DNA of 64,000 nt from Hymenobacter sp. BT188 (lineage in GTDB: Bacteria; Bacteroidota; Bacteroidia; Cytophagales; Hymenobacteraceae), in the NCBI RefSeq assembly GCF_014333585.1, contig NZ_JACSCW010000002.1, positions 806,001 to 870,000 on the forward strand. The letters are read 5' to 3'. Both the position numbers and the translations under genes were made by a program. The first letter of the stretch is position 1. The number at the start of each line of letters is the position of its first letter. This document shows, one piece after another, positions 25,788 to 35,065 of this stretch. Under the pieces are notes generated by a model. That model was not told where the DNA came from. It saw nothing but the letters and a program-made list of their open reading frames with translations, and ran no database searches.

Positions 25788-27497
25788 TTATCCAGCCGCA
25801 ATAGCTTTGCGCTTGCTCGTGCGGGGCGCACGCTCTTCGCCCTGACTTAGCAGTTCGTCATCACGCTCGGCTTTCTTTACCACCCAACTCACCGAGTACA
25901 AATCCTTACGACGGTCGCGGAGGTTGCGCACGGCGCCGCTGCTGTTCAGATCCTTGAGCAAGTCCAGGTCGAGGTCAGCAATAAGAGTCATCTCGGTATT
26001 AGGCGTTGCCTCGGCCACGATGGCGTCGTGGGGGAAAGCAAAGTCGGAGGGACTAAACACAGCTGATTGCGAATATTGAATGTCCATGTTCTCAACGCGG
26101 GGCAAGTTGCCAACCGAGCCTGTAATAGCAACATAGCACTCATTTTCAATGGCCCGCGCCTGCGCACAAAGCCGCACCCGCTGGTAGGCATTTTTAGTGT
26201 CCGTCCAGAAGGGTACGAACAGAATTTTCATGCCTTCATCGGAGAGCATGCGGGCCAGTTCAGGAAACTCTACATCGTAGCACACGAGAATACCGATTTT
26301 GCCGAAGTCGGTATCAAAGCATTTGAGCTTATCACCGCCACGCATACCCCAATAACTCGCTTCATCAGGCGTTACGTGGAGCTTGTACTGCTCGTCCATG
26401 GTGCCGTCGCGGCGGCAGAGGAAAGCCACGTTGTGCAGCTTACCATCTTCATACACAGGCATAGAGCCGGCCACAATGTTGATGTTGTAGCTTACTGCCA
26501 GCTCCATCATTTTGGCTTTGATGGGCTCTGTGAAAGCAGCCATGGCCCGGATAGCTACCGAAGGCGAATCCTCGTTGGTAAGCGCCATCAGCGGAGCATT
26601 GAAGAACTCCGGGAACATCACACAGTCCGACTTATAGCCGCTGACCGTGTCCACGAAGAACTCAATTTGCTGCAATAAATCTTCCAAGCTGCGAGTAGCA
26701 CGCATTTGCCACTGTACAATGCCAATGCGCACGTTGCTTTTCTGGTTACCGATGAGCTTTTCTTCCTCCTCGTAGTACACATTCAGCCATTCCAGAAGCG
26801 TAGCAAAGGCTTTCGACTCAGAATCATAAGGCAGGTAGCCACGAATGATTTTGCGAACGTGAAACTCGTTGGAAAGCTGGAAAGTCAGGATCGGGTCCGT
26901 GATTTCCTTGTTACGCACCATTTCCACGTACTTGGCTGGGGTCATTTGATCGGCATAAGCCGCGTAGCCCGGAATTCGCCCCCCAGCTACCATCGCACGC
27001 AGGTTCAGGTTCTCGCAAAGCTCCTTACGGGCATCATAAAGCCGCCGACCCAGCCGTAGGGAACGGTACTCGGGGTCAACGAATACGTCAACTCCATACA
27101 GCGTATCCCCGTCAGGATTGTGAGTGTCGAACTTGCCGTTGCCCGTGATTTTGGCGTAGGTATGGCGGTCTCCGAAGTCGCTGTATTGCACGATGATAGC
27201 CAAAGCGGCAGCTACTAAAGTGCCGTTGTCCTCAATGCCAATTTGCCCCTCCGGAAATTTCCGGATCAAAGCCGCGTACTCGTCTGACGACCAGGAGCCC
27301 TCCATGTTGGAGTACACCTTGTCCATGATGCCTTTCACCGCCTTGAAATCGGAGCGGCGCAGGGTCCGGAGTACCAACTTGTGGGCTGGTACTGCTGTCG
27401 GCGTAAGCAACTCAGGAATTGGCAGCGATGGTTTATCCGTTATTTTTTTGGCGTGGCTGCCACCAGTGCCAGCCTTACTGTTTGAACTTGTTGCCAT
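25788..27497 (-). CDS. Fusion of GNAT acetyltransferase and carbon-nitrogen hydrolase (nitrilase superfamily)
   Basis: A 569-residue two-domain protein. Residues ~30-215 form a GNAT N-acetyltransferase domain, with VDVFVDPEYRSLRLGRRLYD as the acetyl-CoA loop. Residues ~245-530 are a nitrilase-type amidohydrolase with the catalytic triad Glu in MFPEFFNAP (~294), Lys in YKLHVTPDE (~373) and Cys in ILVCYDVEFPE (~405). The fusion is a known bacterial architecture, but its substrate is unclear; an amide or deaminated-metabolite repair role is possible. The frame stays open to TTG 27524, but ATG 27497 gives MATSSNSK. Ser/Lys-rich ends look disordered. Confidence 0.9.
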   Translation of the reverse strand: MATSSNSKAGTGGSHAKKITDKPSLPIPELLTPTAVPAHKLVLRTLRRSDFKAVKGIMDKVYSNMEGSWSSDEYAALIRKFPEGQIGIEDNGTLVAAALAIIVQYSDFGDRHTYAKITGNGKFDTHNPDGDTLYGVDVFVDPEYRSLRLGRRLYDARKELCENLNLRAMVAGGRIPGYAAYADQMTPAKYVEMVRNKEITDPILTFQLSNEFHVRKIIRGYLPYDSESKAFATLLEWLNVYYEEEEKLIGNQKSNVRIGIVQWQMRATRSLEDLLQQIEFFVDTVSGYKSDCVMFPEFFNAPLMALTNEDSPSVAIRAMAAFTEPIKAKMMELAVSYNINIVAGSMPVYEDGKLHNVAFLCRRDGTMDEQYKLHVTPDEASYWGMRGGDKLKCFDTDFGKIGILVCYDVEFPELARMLSDEGMKILFVPFWTDTKNAYQRVRLCAQARAIENECYVAITGSVGNLPRVENMDIQYSQSAVFSPSDFAFPHDAIVAEATPNTEMTLIADLDLDLLKDLNSSGAVRNLRDRRKDLYSVSWVVKKAERDDELLSQGEERAPRTSKRKAIAAG

Positions 27498-27823
27498 AGG
27501 TATTATGTGATTTTGTAAACGCAAGCGAAAGCCCAGTATCCTATTGGAAGTATACTGTTAGAACGTGGCTTGTGGGTAGGGTACTCTGCTTTGGCCCCTA
27601 AGGTTTATAGAAGGGCCATCCAAAACCGGAAAGATTGCCACAATTTTAAGGTTCAGCTTGTTAGCAAGCCCAGTTCCTTGAAGTGCAGCGGCCTGCTACA
27701 TTAGAGCAGAGTGGAGAACAGCCACTAGGCTTAAAGCAAGATAAGCACGTGCCGTGGGAGATAACTACAAGGTGCAAAGATTCGTTTCGGGTAGTAGTAA
27801 TTCACTCTTAGCACCCTAGCCTT
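27498..27823. other. Gene-free stretch between divergent genes
   Basis: About 325 bases between the start of the minus-strand fusion gene and the start of the small plus-strand lipoprotein. I find no credible ORF, no RNA gene, and no good TAnnTTTG element on either strand. It presumably holds the promoters of both genes. Confidence 0.5.
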
Positions 27824-28072
27824 ATGCGCGCTGCTCGCTTTCTTCTCCTATTCTTTGTGCTTGCGTCCGTTGGGGCGTGTACTGCTGATCCTGCCGCTTC
27901 CGATGCGCCAACAACCGGCGCCGATATGACGCCAGCAGCCACTTCCAACGATACATCAGCCGTTGCTGAACGCGTTGATTCAGCCGGGCCGGTACCCGAC
28001 ATGCCCCAGAATGTTCGCTCAGAGGAATATTCTGCCCCTCCCCGCAAAACGACAACAACCGGCAACCAGTAA
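27824..28072 (+). CDS. Small putative lipoprotein
   Basis: An 82-residue protein with a hydrophobic signal (RFLLLFFVLASVGAC) ending in a lipobox Cys at residue 19. The mature part is Ala/Ser/Thr/Pro-rich and probably unstructured, ending in a basic KTTTTGNQ tail. I recognize no family. A longer frame on the opposite strand (27808-28080) lacks any signal and is judged a shadow. The gene is followed at once by a long perfect inverted repeat that probably ends its transcript. Confidence 0.6.
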   Translation: MRAARFLLLFFVLASVGACTADPAASDAPTTGADMTPAATSNDTSAVAERVDSAGPVPDMPQNVRSEEYSAPPRKTTTTGNQ

Positions 28073-28082
28073 TGCCACACGT

Positions 28083-28147
28083 TGGTAGTGCGATAAATAG
28101 TAAAAGCGGGCTGTTGCGGCCCGCTTTTACTATTTATCGCACTACCA
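28083..28147. terminator. 29-bp perfect inverted repeat between convergent genes, probable bidirectional terminator
   Basis: Arms 28083-28111 and 28119-28147 are exact reverse complements around a 7-base loop (TGTTGCG). The stem core AGCGGGC/GCCCGCT is GC-rich and is flanked by AAAA/TTTT, then by a further ~16 paired bases. It starts 11 bases after the lipoprotein stop and ends 10 bases before the scoB stop codon on the other strand. Its length and perfection exceed an ordinary terminator. Confidence 0.8.
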
Positions 28148-28156
28148 GTTATTAGA

Positions 28157-28813
28157 CTATAGTTGCATTTCCGGCACGTCGCCCTCAGGTACTACGAGCT
28201 TGCCGGCTGTCGCGGCTTTAATTTGTTCTACACTCACGCCGGGTGCTCGTTCACGGAGCACAAAGCCATCGGGCGTAACGTCGATTACGGCCAACTCAGT
28301 TACAATTTTCTTCACGCAGCGCAAACCAGTAATCGGCAAGGTGCAGTCAGTCAATAGCTTGCTGCTGCCGTCCTTGGCTACGTGCTGCATGGCTACAATA
28401 ATGTTTTTGGCTGAGGCTACTAAGTCCATGGCGCCGCCCATGCCCTTCACCATCTTGCCCGGAATCTTCCAGTTGGCAATGTCGCCGCGCTCGGATACTT
28501 CCATAGCTCCCAAAATGGTCAGGTCCACGTGCTCGCCCCGAATCATGCCGAAGCTGTCGGCTGAGCTGAAGAGGCTGGAGCCGGGGAGCGTGGTTACGGT
28601 TTGCTTGCCCGCGTTGATAAGGTCAGGATCTACTTCGGCCTCGGTAGGGAAGGGCCCCATGCCCAGCAAGCCATTTTCGGACTGTAGCTCGACGTTGATT
28701 CCCGCCGGAATATAATTCGCTACCAGCGTGGGAATGCCGATGCCAAGGTTGACGTAAGAACCATCGCGCACTTCCTGAGCGATGCGTTTAGCGATGCCGT
28801 GTTTATCAAGCAT
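28157..28813 (-). CDS. scoB: 3-oxoacid CoA-transferase subunit B
   Basis: A 218-residue beta subunit of succinyl-CoA:3-ketoacid CoA-transferase or a close relative. It moves CoA between carboxylic acids in ketone body or branched-chain acid use. The family start [17 protein letters not shown] and the catalytic Glu motif [10 protein letters not shown] (Glu ~50) are present. ATG 28813 (MLDKHGIAK) fits homologues better than ATG 28825. Its partner subunit A is not adjacent: a serine hydrolase gene lies between them, all on the minus strand and likely co-transcribed. Confidence 0.92.
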   Translation of the reverse strand: MLDKHGIAKRIAQEVRDGSYVNLGIGIPTLVANYIPAGINVELQSENGLLGMGPFPTEAEVDPDLINAGKQTVTTLPGSSLFSSADSFGMIRGEHVDLTILGAMEVSERGDIANWKIPGKMVKGMGGAMDLVASAKNIIVAMQHVAKDGSSKLLTDCTLPITGLRCVKKIVTELAVIDVTPDGFVLRERAPGVSVEQIKAATAGKLVVPEGDVPEMQL

Positions 28814-28894
28814 AAGAAGTGTCATGAACCACTGATTCGACGTATGGGTCGGAGTCGCGGATTATGTGGGTGGGAAAGTGGGAGGGTTACAGAA

Positions 28895-30229
28895 TTACTT
28901 CGCTGCGGGAGCCGCCACCGCTGCGGGAGCCGTTTGCTGGGGTGCCAGCGACTGATAAACAGCCGTTTTGAACTTATCGGCCAGGGCGCGGGCCGTGCCA
29001 CTTGGGTACTTCTGGGTATAAATCAGGGCTACCAGCTTTTCTTTAGGGTCGACCCAGTAAGTAGTGCCAAAAATGCCCCCCCACTCGTATGAGCCTTCCG
29101 ATAAGCCGGGCTGTTTGGCAGCCGCGCTCTGGGCGGTAGTGATACTGAAACCCAGGCCGAACTTGTTGTTGCCCTGGTTAACTTCACCCATCTGGTTCTG
29201 AGTTATCAAGGCGACTGTGGCAGGCTTGAGCAGACGGCGGCCGTTGTGCGTGCCGTTGTTGAGCATCATTTGCAGGAAGACAGCGTAGTCATCGATGGTT
29301 GACGATAAGCCCGCGCCGCCCGAAAAGTATGTGCCTGCCGCCTTGGGATAATCTGGTATCATGCCCTGGCGCGGACGCATAAGCACAGTGGTTTTCGTAG
29401 CCTCATCCTCGGTGTAGAGCTTGGCTAAGCGCGCTTGCTTGGCTTCGGGCAGGTAGAAATACGTGTCCCGCATACCCAGCGGCTCGAAAAGTCGCGTGCG
29501 CAGGTACTGGTCCAGCGACTGGCCCGACAGCACCTCAATTAAGCGGCCCAGCACGTCTACGCTCAGCCCGTAGGTGAACCGCTCGCCCGGCTGGTGCATG
29601 AGCGGCAGCGGTCCTAGCGCGTCCATGGACTTAGCCAAATTGCCCCCCGGCGTACCGATGCCGCTGGGAATGTTGGCCTTTGCATAAATGGCCTGCGCTT
29701 CCTTGCTGCCGATTACCGGATAGCTGATGCCCGACGTATGCGTAAACAGCTGTCGGATGGTGATTTCGCTTTTGGCCGGTACAGTGGTGTATGTGGAATC
29801 CTGCTCATTAAATGTTGCCAGTACTTTGGGGTTGGCGAAGGCTGGCAAATACTTCGAAATAGGGTCGTCGAGCTGAAACTTCCCTTCGTCATAGAGCAAC
29901 ATTAGGCCAACGCTGGCCACCGCTTTGGTTTGGGAGGCAATGCGCATAATGGCATCGGGGCGTAGTGGGGTTTTGGCCGCCATGTCGTCCACCCCGAAAG
30001 CTTTGCGGTACACTACTTTGCCGTCGCGCATCACCAGAGCAATAGCGCCGGGCACGCGACTGTCGGTCGTGTATTCTTGCAGTAATTGGTCGATGCGCTG
30101 GAAGTGGGCTGGCTTCGGCGCCATCATCGCCTTGCTCGGGCGAGTGGTCTTTTTAGCCGGTGCCGCAACCTGAGCAAAAGTGCCGTAGCTACTCAGCGCC
30201 AACAACAGAATAAGGGAAGTCTTTTTCAT
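28895..30229 (-). CDS. Exported serine hydrolase, beta-lactamase/class C penicillin-binding family
   Basis: A 444-residue protein with a signal peptide (~1-20, ending GTFAQ). The family nucleophile motif SxxK is in MRIASQTKAVAS (~92-98), and the second motif appears as YGLS in place of the usual YxN. The third region near the C-terminus reads YEWGGIFGTTYWVDPKEKL, typical of serine hydrolases such as esterases or D-amino peptidases. It begins at ATG 30229 (MKKTSLILLL), since the upstream in-frame Met adds ten residues before a clean signal peptide. It sits between scoA and scoB with spacers of 73 and 81 bp. Confidence 0.88.
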   Translation of the reverse strand: MKKTSLILLLALSSYGTFAQVAAPAKKTTRPSKAMMAPKPAHFQRIDQLLQEYTTDSRVPGAIALVMRDGKVVYRKAFGVDDMAAKTPLRPDAIMRIASQTKAVASVGLMLLYDEGKFQLDDPISKYLPAFANPKVLATFNEQDSTYTTVPAKSEITIRQLFTHTSGISYPVIGSKEAQAIYAKANIPSGIGTPGGNLAKSMDALGPLPLMHQPGERFTYGLSVDVLGRLIEVLSGQSLDQYLRTRLFEPLGMRDTYFYLPEAKQARLAKLYTEDEATKTTVLMRPRQGMIPDYPKAAGTYFSGGAGLSSTIDDYAVFLQMMLNNGTHNGRRLLKPATVALITQNQMGEVNQGNNKFGLGFSITTAQSAAAKQPGLSEGSYEWGGIFGTTYWVDPKEKLVALIYTQKYPSGTARALADKFKTAVYQSLAPQQTAPAAVAAPAAK

Positions 30230-30302
30230 AGTACCGTCTAAAACTTCAGTCAACGCCAATCAGCTGGGCTGAATCACAACTTCCGCAAACCAGCCACTAA
30301 AC

Positions 30303-30998
30303 TTAGCTGCGCACGGTCCGTTGCTCGATGCGCTTCTCGTAATTCTTGCCCTCAAATATGCGCTGCACGAAGATACCGGGCGTATGAATCTGGTTGGGAT
30401 CAAGTTCGCCGGCGGGCACAAGTTCCTCTACTTCGGCCACGGTAATCTTGCCGGCCGTCGCCATCATGGGATTGAAATTGCGGGCGGTGCCTTTATAAAT
30501 GAGGTTACCTGCCGTATCGCCGCGCCAGGCCTTTACGAAGGCGTAATCAGCGGTGAGGCCGGTTTCGAGTAGGTACATCTTGCTTTTAAACTCCCGGCTT
30601 TCCTTGCCTTCGCCCACTTCGGTGCCGTAGCCAGCGGGCGTATAAAAGGCTGGAATACCGGCTCCACCCGCCCGGATGCGCTCAGCCAGGGTGCCCTGCG
30701 GAATTAGCTCTACCTCAAGCTCACCCGATAATAGCTGCCGCTCAAACTCTGCATTCTCCCCCACATAGCTCGATATCATCTTGCGCACCTGCTTGGTTTG
30801 CAGCAAAAGCCCGATGCCAAAATCGTCGACACCGGCGTTGTTGCTGATGCAGGTTAAGTTTTTAACACCGAGGCGCAGCAGCTCCTGAATAGCGTTTTCG
30901 GGGATGCCACAGAGGCCAAAGCCGCCGAGCATGAGCGTCATGCCGTCGGTGATGCCTTGTAGTGCCGCATGGGCGTCGGCTACAACTTTGTTTATCAT
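30303..30998 (-). CDS. scoA: 3-oxoacid CoA-transferase subunit A
   Basis: A 231-residue alpha subunit of the CoA-transferase. The signature [19 protein letters not shown] matches the glycine-rich CoA-binding region of the family, and [18 protein letters not shown] and the [22 protein letters not shown] block are conserved. The frame is open to 31067, but ATG 30998 ([10 protein letters not shown]) is the family start. Subunit B lies two genes downstream. Together they would activate acetoacetate or a similar acid. Confidence 0.93.
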   Translation of the reverse strand: MINKVVADAHAALQGITDGMTLMLGGFGLCGIPENAIQELLRLGVKNLTCISNNAGVDDFGIGLLLQTKQVRKMISSYVGENAEFERQLLSGELEVELIPQGTLAERIRAGGAGIPAFYTPAGYGTEVGEGKESREFKSKMYLLETGLTADYAFVKAWRGDTAGNLIYKGTARNFNPMMATAGKITVAEVEELVPAGELDPNQIHTPGIFVQRIFEGKNYEKRIEQRTVRS

Positions 30999-31068
30999 AT
31001 CAGGTGGGTGGGGTAATTGGGAGCGGGAAGTTAAAAGGATAATAGGTTTCGCGGAAGCAGGCTGCAAA

Positions 31069-32022
31069 TTAGCCCCCCACTAAGTGCTGGCGGGCAGCAT
31101 CGGCGTCTTTGGCCAATTGTGCCTTCAACTCATCCAGGTTCGCAAATTTCTGCTCATCGCGGAGGCGGGCTATCAACTGAATAGTCAGCGGCTGGTCGTA
31201 AATGTCGTCCGAGAAATCCAGCAGATGTACTTCAATAGTCTGCGCTAAATTGCCCCCCACAGTAGGGCGCACGCCAATATTGAGCATGCCCTGTTGCACG
31301 TCGCCGTCGGCGGTGGTAGCCAGTACGGCGTACACGCCATGAGCCGGCACCAGCTTAGAAGCCTCTGCCAGTTCCAGATTGGCCGTAGGAAAACCGATGG
31401 TGCGGCCGAGCTGCTGACCACGTACCACTTTGCCAGTCAGTGAATAAGCGTAGCCGAGGTGACGGTTGGCCGTGGCAATATCGCCGCTCAGCAGGGCGCG
31501 ACGGATACGAGTGCTGCTCACACCCACGGCATCCACGTCTTCGCGTGGAATCTCTTCTACTTCCAGGCCGTAGCGGTCGGCGTGCTTGCTGAGATATTCA
31601 AATCCTCCTTCGCGGTTTTTGCCAAAACGATGATCGTAGCCAATTACTAATTTCTTGGTGCCAACGGTCCGCAGCAATAGCTGCTGAATATATTCTTCGG
31701 AAGTCAGCTGCGCGAACTCGCGGGTGAATGGCACAATCAGCAAGTAATCGACGCCAAACTGTTCGAGGCGCTCAATTCGCTCATCCAAGGTAGAAAGCAG
31801 CTGTAAATCAAGCGGCTCTGGGTGAGTGGGTGGCGGGTCGAGCACCAGGCGCGGGTGCGGCCAGTAGGTAATAACTACGGCAGGGCCACCGCTTTGACGG
31901 GCCACTTCCAGCAGCCGATGCAGAATTTTCTGGTGCCCTACGTGTACGCCATCGAAGGTGCCGCTCGTCACGACGGCTTGACCTAGAAAGGGAAATTGCG
32001 CCGGGTCGCGGAAAACTTGCAT
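31069..32022 (-). CDS. ribF: Bifunctional riboflavin kinase/FAD synthetase
   Basis: A 317-residue enzyme that phosphorylates riboflavin to FMN and adenylates it to FAD. The N-terminal nucleotidyltransferase motif [11 protein letters not shown] lies at ~20-30. The kinase domain begins near 180 with [27 protein letters not shown], where PTAN binds the nucleotide. The last codons encode Val-Gly-Gly-stop within a GGGGGGC motif (31072). It is followed upstream on the minus strand by truB. Confidence 0.95.
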   Translation of the reverse strand: MQVFRDPAQFPFLGQAVVTSGTFDGVHVGHQKILHRLLEVARQSGGPAVVITYWPHPRLVLDPPPTHPEPLDLQLLSTLDERIERLEQFGVDYLLIVPFTREFAQLTSEEYIQQLLLRTVGTKKLVIGYDHRFGKNREGGFEYLSKHADRYGLEVEEIPREDVDAVGVSSTRIRRALLSGDIATANRHLGYAYSLTGKVVRGQQLGRTIGFPTANLELAEASKLVPAHGVYAVLATTADGDVQQGMLNIGVRPTVGGNLAQTIEVHLLDFSDDIYDQPLTIQLIARLRDEQKFANLDELKAQLAKDADAARQHLVGG

Positions 32023-32050
32023 CTGCTTGGGTGGCTAAATGACGGGGAAA

Positions 32051-32863
32051 TTATTCCTGGGGGGCTTTTTCGTCGGGGGCGGAAGCTGCCGCGGCAGTAG
32101 AAGCGTCGTAGTAAGCTAAGCCTTGGCGCACGGGCCGCCGCCGATTATCGGCTGGCCGTGGTGGCTTGGCTAAGTCAGCTTCTGAGCGGGGTGGGCGCAG
32201 GGCCTCAATATCAGCTATAGTAAGAGCATCCGATAACGAGTACTCCCCAATACGAGTACGAGCGAGCTGGGTAAGATGGGCGCCGCAGCCAAGGGCGGCA
32301 CCAAAATCGCGGGCCAGGCTGCGGATGTAAGTGCCTTTGGAACACACCACCCGAAACTGAACGGTAGGCAAATCAATGCTGGTTAGCTCGAAGGCAGTAA
32401 TGTTAATCTGCTTACTCTTAATTTCGACAGTATCGCCACGGCGGGCTACTTCGTAGGCGCGCTCGCCGTTGATTTTTACAGCTGAGAATAGCGGTGGCGT
32501 CTGCTCGATAAGGCCAATAAAAGGCGCAGTAGCTGCTTGCAGATCGGCCTCGGTGAGGTGAGCGTAGGGGAGCTCGGCATCGACGGGCGTTTCCAGATCG
32601 AAGCTGGGCGTGGTCTGGCCGAGGCGGAAGGTGCCGGTGTACTCTTTTTCCTGCGCCTGAATGGTGTCAATTTCCTTAGTTTTCTTGCCCGTGCACAAAA
32701 TGAGCAGGCCCGTCGCCAGCGGATCGAGGGTGCCCGCGTGCCCGATTTTCTTGATGCGCAACATGTTCTTCACCTTGCGCACCACGTCAAACGACGTCCA
32801 GGTAAGCGGCTTGTCCAGCAATAGAACCTCACCGGTCTCAAAGTCAAATTCTTTCTGCTTCAT
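32051..32863 (-). CDS. truB: tRNA pseudouridine(55) synthase
   Basis: A 270-residue enzyme that makes pseudouridine 55 in the T-loop of tRNAs. The catalytic segment [16 protein letters not shown] carries the essential Asp (~47). [11 protein letters not shown] and [25 protein letters not shown] motifs (here [17 protein letters not shown]) are intact. The C-terminal ~40 residues are Pro/Arg/Ala-rich and look disordered. Its start overlaps the uppP stop by 4 bp (ATGA), so the two are coupled. Confidence 0.95.
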   Translation of the reverse strand: MKQKEFDFETGEVLLLDKPLTWTSFDVVRKVKNMLRIKKIGHAGTLDPLATGLLILCTGKKTKEIDTIQAQEKEYTGTFRLGQTTPSFDLETPVDAELPYAHLTEADLQAATAPFIGLIEQTPPLFSAVKINGERAYEVARRGDTVEIKSKQINITAFELTSIDLPTVQFRVVCSKGTYIRSLARDFGAALGCGAHLTQLARTRIGEYSLSDALTIADIEALRPPRSEADLAKPPRPADNRRRPVRQGLAYYDASTAAAASAPDEKAPQE

Positions 32864-33648
32864 ATCAATTGCAAATCAATACCCAACCCTATCATTAGCA
32901 GAATAATAACGCCGATACCAATGCGATATATGCCAAAGGACCGGAAGCCGAAGCGCGAGACAAAGTTTACAAACGAATTAACCGCCAACAGCGCCACCAC
33001 AAACGCTACCACATTGCCAAACGCCAGCACCTGCAGGTCGCCGGGCTGTAGCGGCGTGATTTTGTAGGCTTTATAGAGTTGATACGCAGTAATAACAAAC
33101 ATGGTGGGCACCGCCAGCAGAAACGAAAAGTCGGCGGCGGAGCGGCGGTCGAAGCCCTGGCTAAGTCCACCGACGATGGTGGCCGCCGAGCGCGACACGC
33201 CCGGAATCAGGGCGATACACTGAAACAACCCGATTTTGAACGCCTGCTTGATGTTGGGCGTCGTCACTTGCTTGCGCTCCCCATCAAACCACTTATCAAC
33301 GAACAGCAGAATAAGGCCCCCCAGCACCAAGGAAACGGCTACCACCGTCACGCTCTTCAATAATTCGGTAATAACATCTTTGAGCACGAAGCCCAGAATA
33401 CCAAATGGAATAAAGGCAACGGCCAGCTTCAGGTAGAAATCAAAGCTCTGCAAAAAACGGCGCCAGTACAGCGCTACCACCGACAGAATGGCCCCAAACT
33501 GAATAGAGGTGATGTAAACTTCCGTAAACGGAGCCTGCCCGATTCCGAGCAGATTGGCCACAATAATCATGTGGCCGGTGCTTGATACCGGTAAAAACTC
33601 CGTCAGACCCTCCACAATCGCGAGGATCAGCGCATGCCAATAATTCAT
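32860..33648 (-). CDS. uppP: Undecaprenyl-diphosphatase
   Basis: A 262-residue membrane enzyme (BacA/UppP family) that recycles undecaprenyl diphosphate to the monophosphate carrier for cell-wall synthesis. Family motifs are intact: [16 protein letters not shown] near the N-terminus, and [14 protein letters not shown] in the middle, which with the first forms the active site. About eight helices are visible. It starts 3 bp after the DUF3098 stop, as part of the ftsX-DUF3098-uppP-truB-ribF run. Confidence 0.95.
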   Translation of the reverse strand: MNYWHALILAIVEGLTEFLPVSSTGHMIIVANLLGIGQAPFTEVYITSIQFGAILSVVALYWRRFLQSFDFYLKLAVAFIPFGILGFVLKDVITELLKSVTVVAVSLVLGGLILLFVDKWFDGERKQVTTPNIKQAFKIGLFQCIALIPGVSRSAATIVGGLSQGFDRRSAADFSFLLAVPTMFVITAYQLYKAYKITPLQPGDLQVLAFGNVVAFVVALLAVNSFVNFVSRFGFRSFGIYRIGIGVIILLMIGLGIDLQLI

Positions 33649-33651
33649 CTA

Positions 33652-33975
33652 TTAACGCTTGTAAGTAGGGCGAGCTGCCGGGGTAGGGGCAACCACTGGT
33701 GGCGAGACACTGGCAGTTGAGGATGCCTCCACTGAAATAGTCTCGGCGGGGTTTGAACTTTGCCCTCCAGGCTTAGCCATAATGGCAAAAAACTCAATAA
33801 TGAACCCAACAACCAATAAGATGGGACCAAGTGTGATGCCCAGAAACCCAAGGCCGTAGTCCGCAGTGTCGAGGGTCATGGTGATAAAGCCCGCCACCAA
33901 TACGGCCAAGCCTATGAACATGAGCCGATAATTACGGGGCCCAAATGCGAAATGGGAAGTGGGGCGTTGTTCCAT
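33652..33975 (-). CDS. DUF3098 membrane protein
   Basis: A 107-residue protein with two helices (about 17-38 and 48-68). FAFGPRNYRLMFIGLAVLVAGFI is the typical DUF3098 opening. The C-terminal ~35 residues are Ser/Pro/Val-rich and probably disordered, ending in a basic YKR. In Bacteroidota the family commonly sits between ftsX and uppP, as here, which hints at an envelope role; the function is not known to me. ATG 33975 is chosen over the longer frame from 34008. Confidence 0.85.
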   Translation of the reverse strand: MEQRPTSHFAFGPRNYRLMFIGLAVLVAGFITMTLDTADYGLGFLGITLGPILLVVGFIIEFFAIMAKPGGQSSNPAETISVEASSTASVSPPVVAPTPAARPTYKR

Positions 33976-34034
33976 GGAATCCAAATGGGGTTTCAAGCGG
34001 TGGTTCAATACAGCTTGATAAAAGTGAATTGATG

Positions 34035-34934
34035 TTAATATAAATCGTCGAGCGACATGCCTAGGTACTTACGCACGGCGCGGTAGGAGCTGAAAAAACC
34101 GATGACGCAGCCTAGCACGACCATCAGCACCAGCAAAGCACCAATTAGACGCTCATCGAGCAAAAGCCGAAGCTCATCTACCTGCAAGTAAGCGTATTGC
34201 TGCAGCGCCAGCAAAATAAGAGCCGCCAGCGTGCCACTGACAAAGCCTTGCCAGGTAGCGCGCCGCAAAAACGGGCGTTGAATAAAGAAGGAAGTAGCCC
34301 CCACCAGCTGCATACTCCGAATCAGGAAACGCTGGGAGAAAAGAGCCAACTTGATGGTGTTGTTAATCAGGATGGTTACAACGAGCGTAAGCACTACGGC
34401 AAAACCGAGCAGTACCAAGCTGAGCTTGCGTACGTTTTGATTGATGCTGGTAATCAGGCTTTGTACGTATTGTACCTCATGCACGCCGCTTTCGGCCCGC
34501 AGCTCCTGCTCTATTTTGCGCAGATTGAGCGAATCAGTATACTCCGAATTTATGCGCAAGATATAAGCATCGCGCAACGGATTATCGCCCAGAAACTGCT
34601 GAAAGTCCTCGCCGGTTTGCTCGATGAACTGACGAGCTCCTTCTTCTTTGGATAGGAAGCGCACTTGGGGTTGCCGGTCGCGGAAGGCGATGTAGGGCTT
34701 GCTCGAAAAGGCTTGCTGCAAGCGCAGGAGCTGCGCTTCGGGCAGGTCGCGGTCTAGGTACACCTGCATTTCCAGGTTCTCTTTTACCAGGTTGGAAAGC
34801 TTGTGGGCGTGAACCAGCAGCAGCCCAAAAAGCCCAATTACCAGCAACGCCAGTGTGATACTAAACACGACCATCGTGTGCGGATAGTTACCCAGCTTTT
34901 TCTTACGAGTGGACGAACGGGGAGGGGAAGCCAT
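34035..34934 (-). CDS. ftsX: Cell division protein FtsX-like permease
   Basis: A 299-residue ABC-type permease with an N-terminal helix (~20-45), a periplasmic domain (~50-170) and three C-terminal helices (~175-200, 225-245 and 265-285). This is the FtsX layout, in which ATP-bound FtsE drives FtsX to activate peptidoglycan hydrolases. No ftsE gene is adjacent. FYRAVRKYLGMSLDDLY-like text (SSYRAVRKYLGMSLDDLY) at the C-terminus is characteristic. A -7 promoter box ends only five bases before the start codon. Confidence 0.9.
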   Translation of the reverse strand: MASPPRSSTRKKKLGNYPHTMVVFSITLALLVIGLFGLLLVHAHKLSNLVKENLEMQVYLDRDLPEAQLLRLQQAFSSKPYIAFRDRQPQVRFLSKEEGARQFIEQTGEDFQQFLGDNPLRDAYILRINSEYTDSLNLRKIEQELRAESGVHEVQYVQSLITSINQNVRKLSLVLLGFAVVLTLVVTILINNTIKLALFSQRFLIRSMQLVGATSFFIQRPFLRRATWQGFVSGTLAALILLALQQYAYLQVDELRLLLDERLIGALLVLMVVLGCVIGFFSSYRAVRKYLGMSLDDLY

Positions 34935-34938
34935 GCCG

Positions 34939-34946
34939 CAAAGGTA
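34939..34946 (-). promoter_or_regulatory. -7 promoter element just before ftsX (TACCTTTG)
   Basis: Minus-strand TACCTTTG matches TAnnTTTG. The transcript would begin within about five bases of the ftsX ATG, so the mRNA may be leaderless or nearly so. Confidence 0.5.
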
Positions 34947-34990
34947 GGATTAGCAATTAGCAATGAACGCAATTACCAGGTTTGAATTCG

Positions 34991-35043
34991 AAAAAAGCCC
35001 CCCAGAGCTATTTGAGCGTCATGCACAGAATGCTCTGCATGAC
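34991..35043. repeat. Solo G6C motif followed by a mini REP-like hairpin
   Basis: The stretch between tamB and ftsX holds AAAAAAGCCCCCCAGA (motif at 34997), then GTCATGCA and TGCATGAC pairing around ten bases (35018-35043). The hairpin shares the GTCATGCA edge with the larger element at 42888-42989 and may be its shortened relative. Confidence 0.5.
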
Positions 35044-35065
35044 ACTTACCTGGGCAACAACCCTA

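Noticed and set aside
26067..26678. A 203-codon plus-strand frame opposite the nitrilase domain
   Set aside because: The minus strand has all catalytic residues in frame, and the plus strand text has no domain or start signal.
27808..28080. Minus-strand 90-codon frame opposite the small lipoprotein gene
   Set aside because: The plus-strand frame has a signal with a lipobox and is followed by a terminator; the opposite frame has neither.
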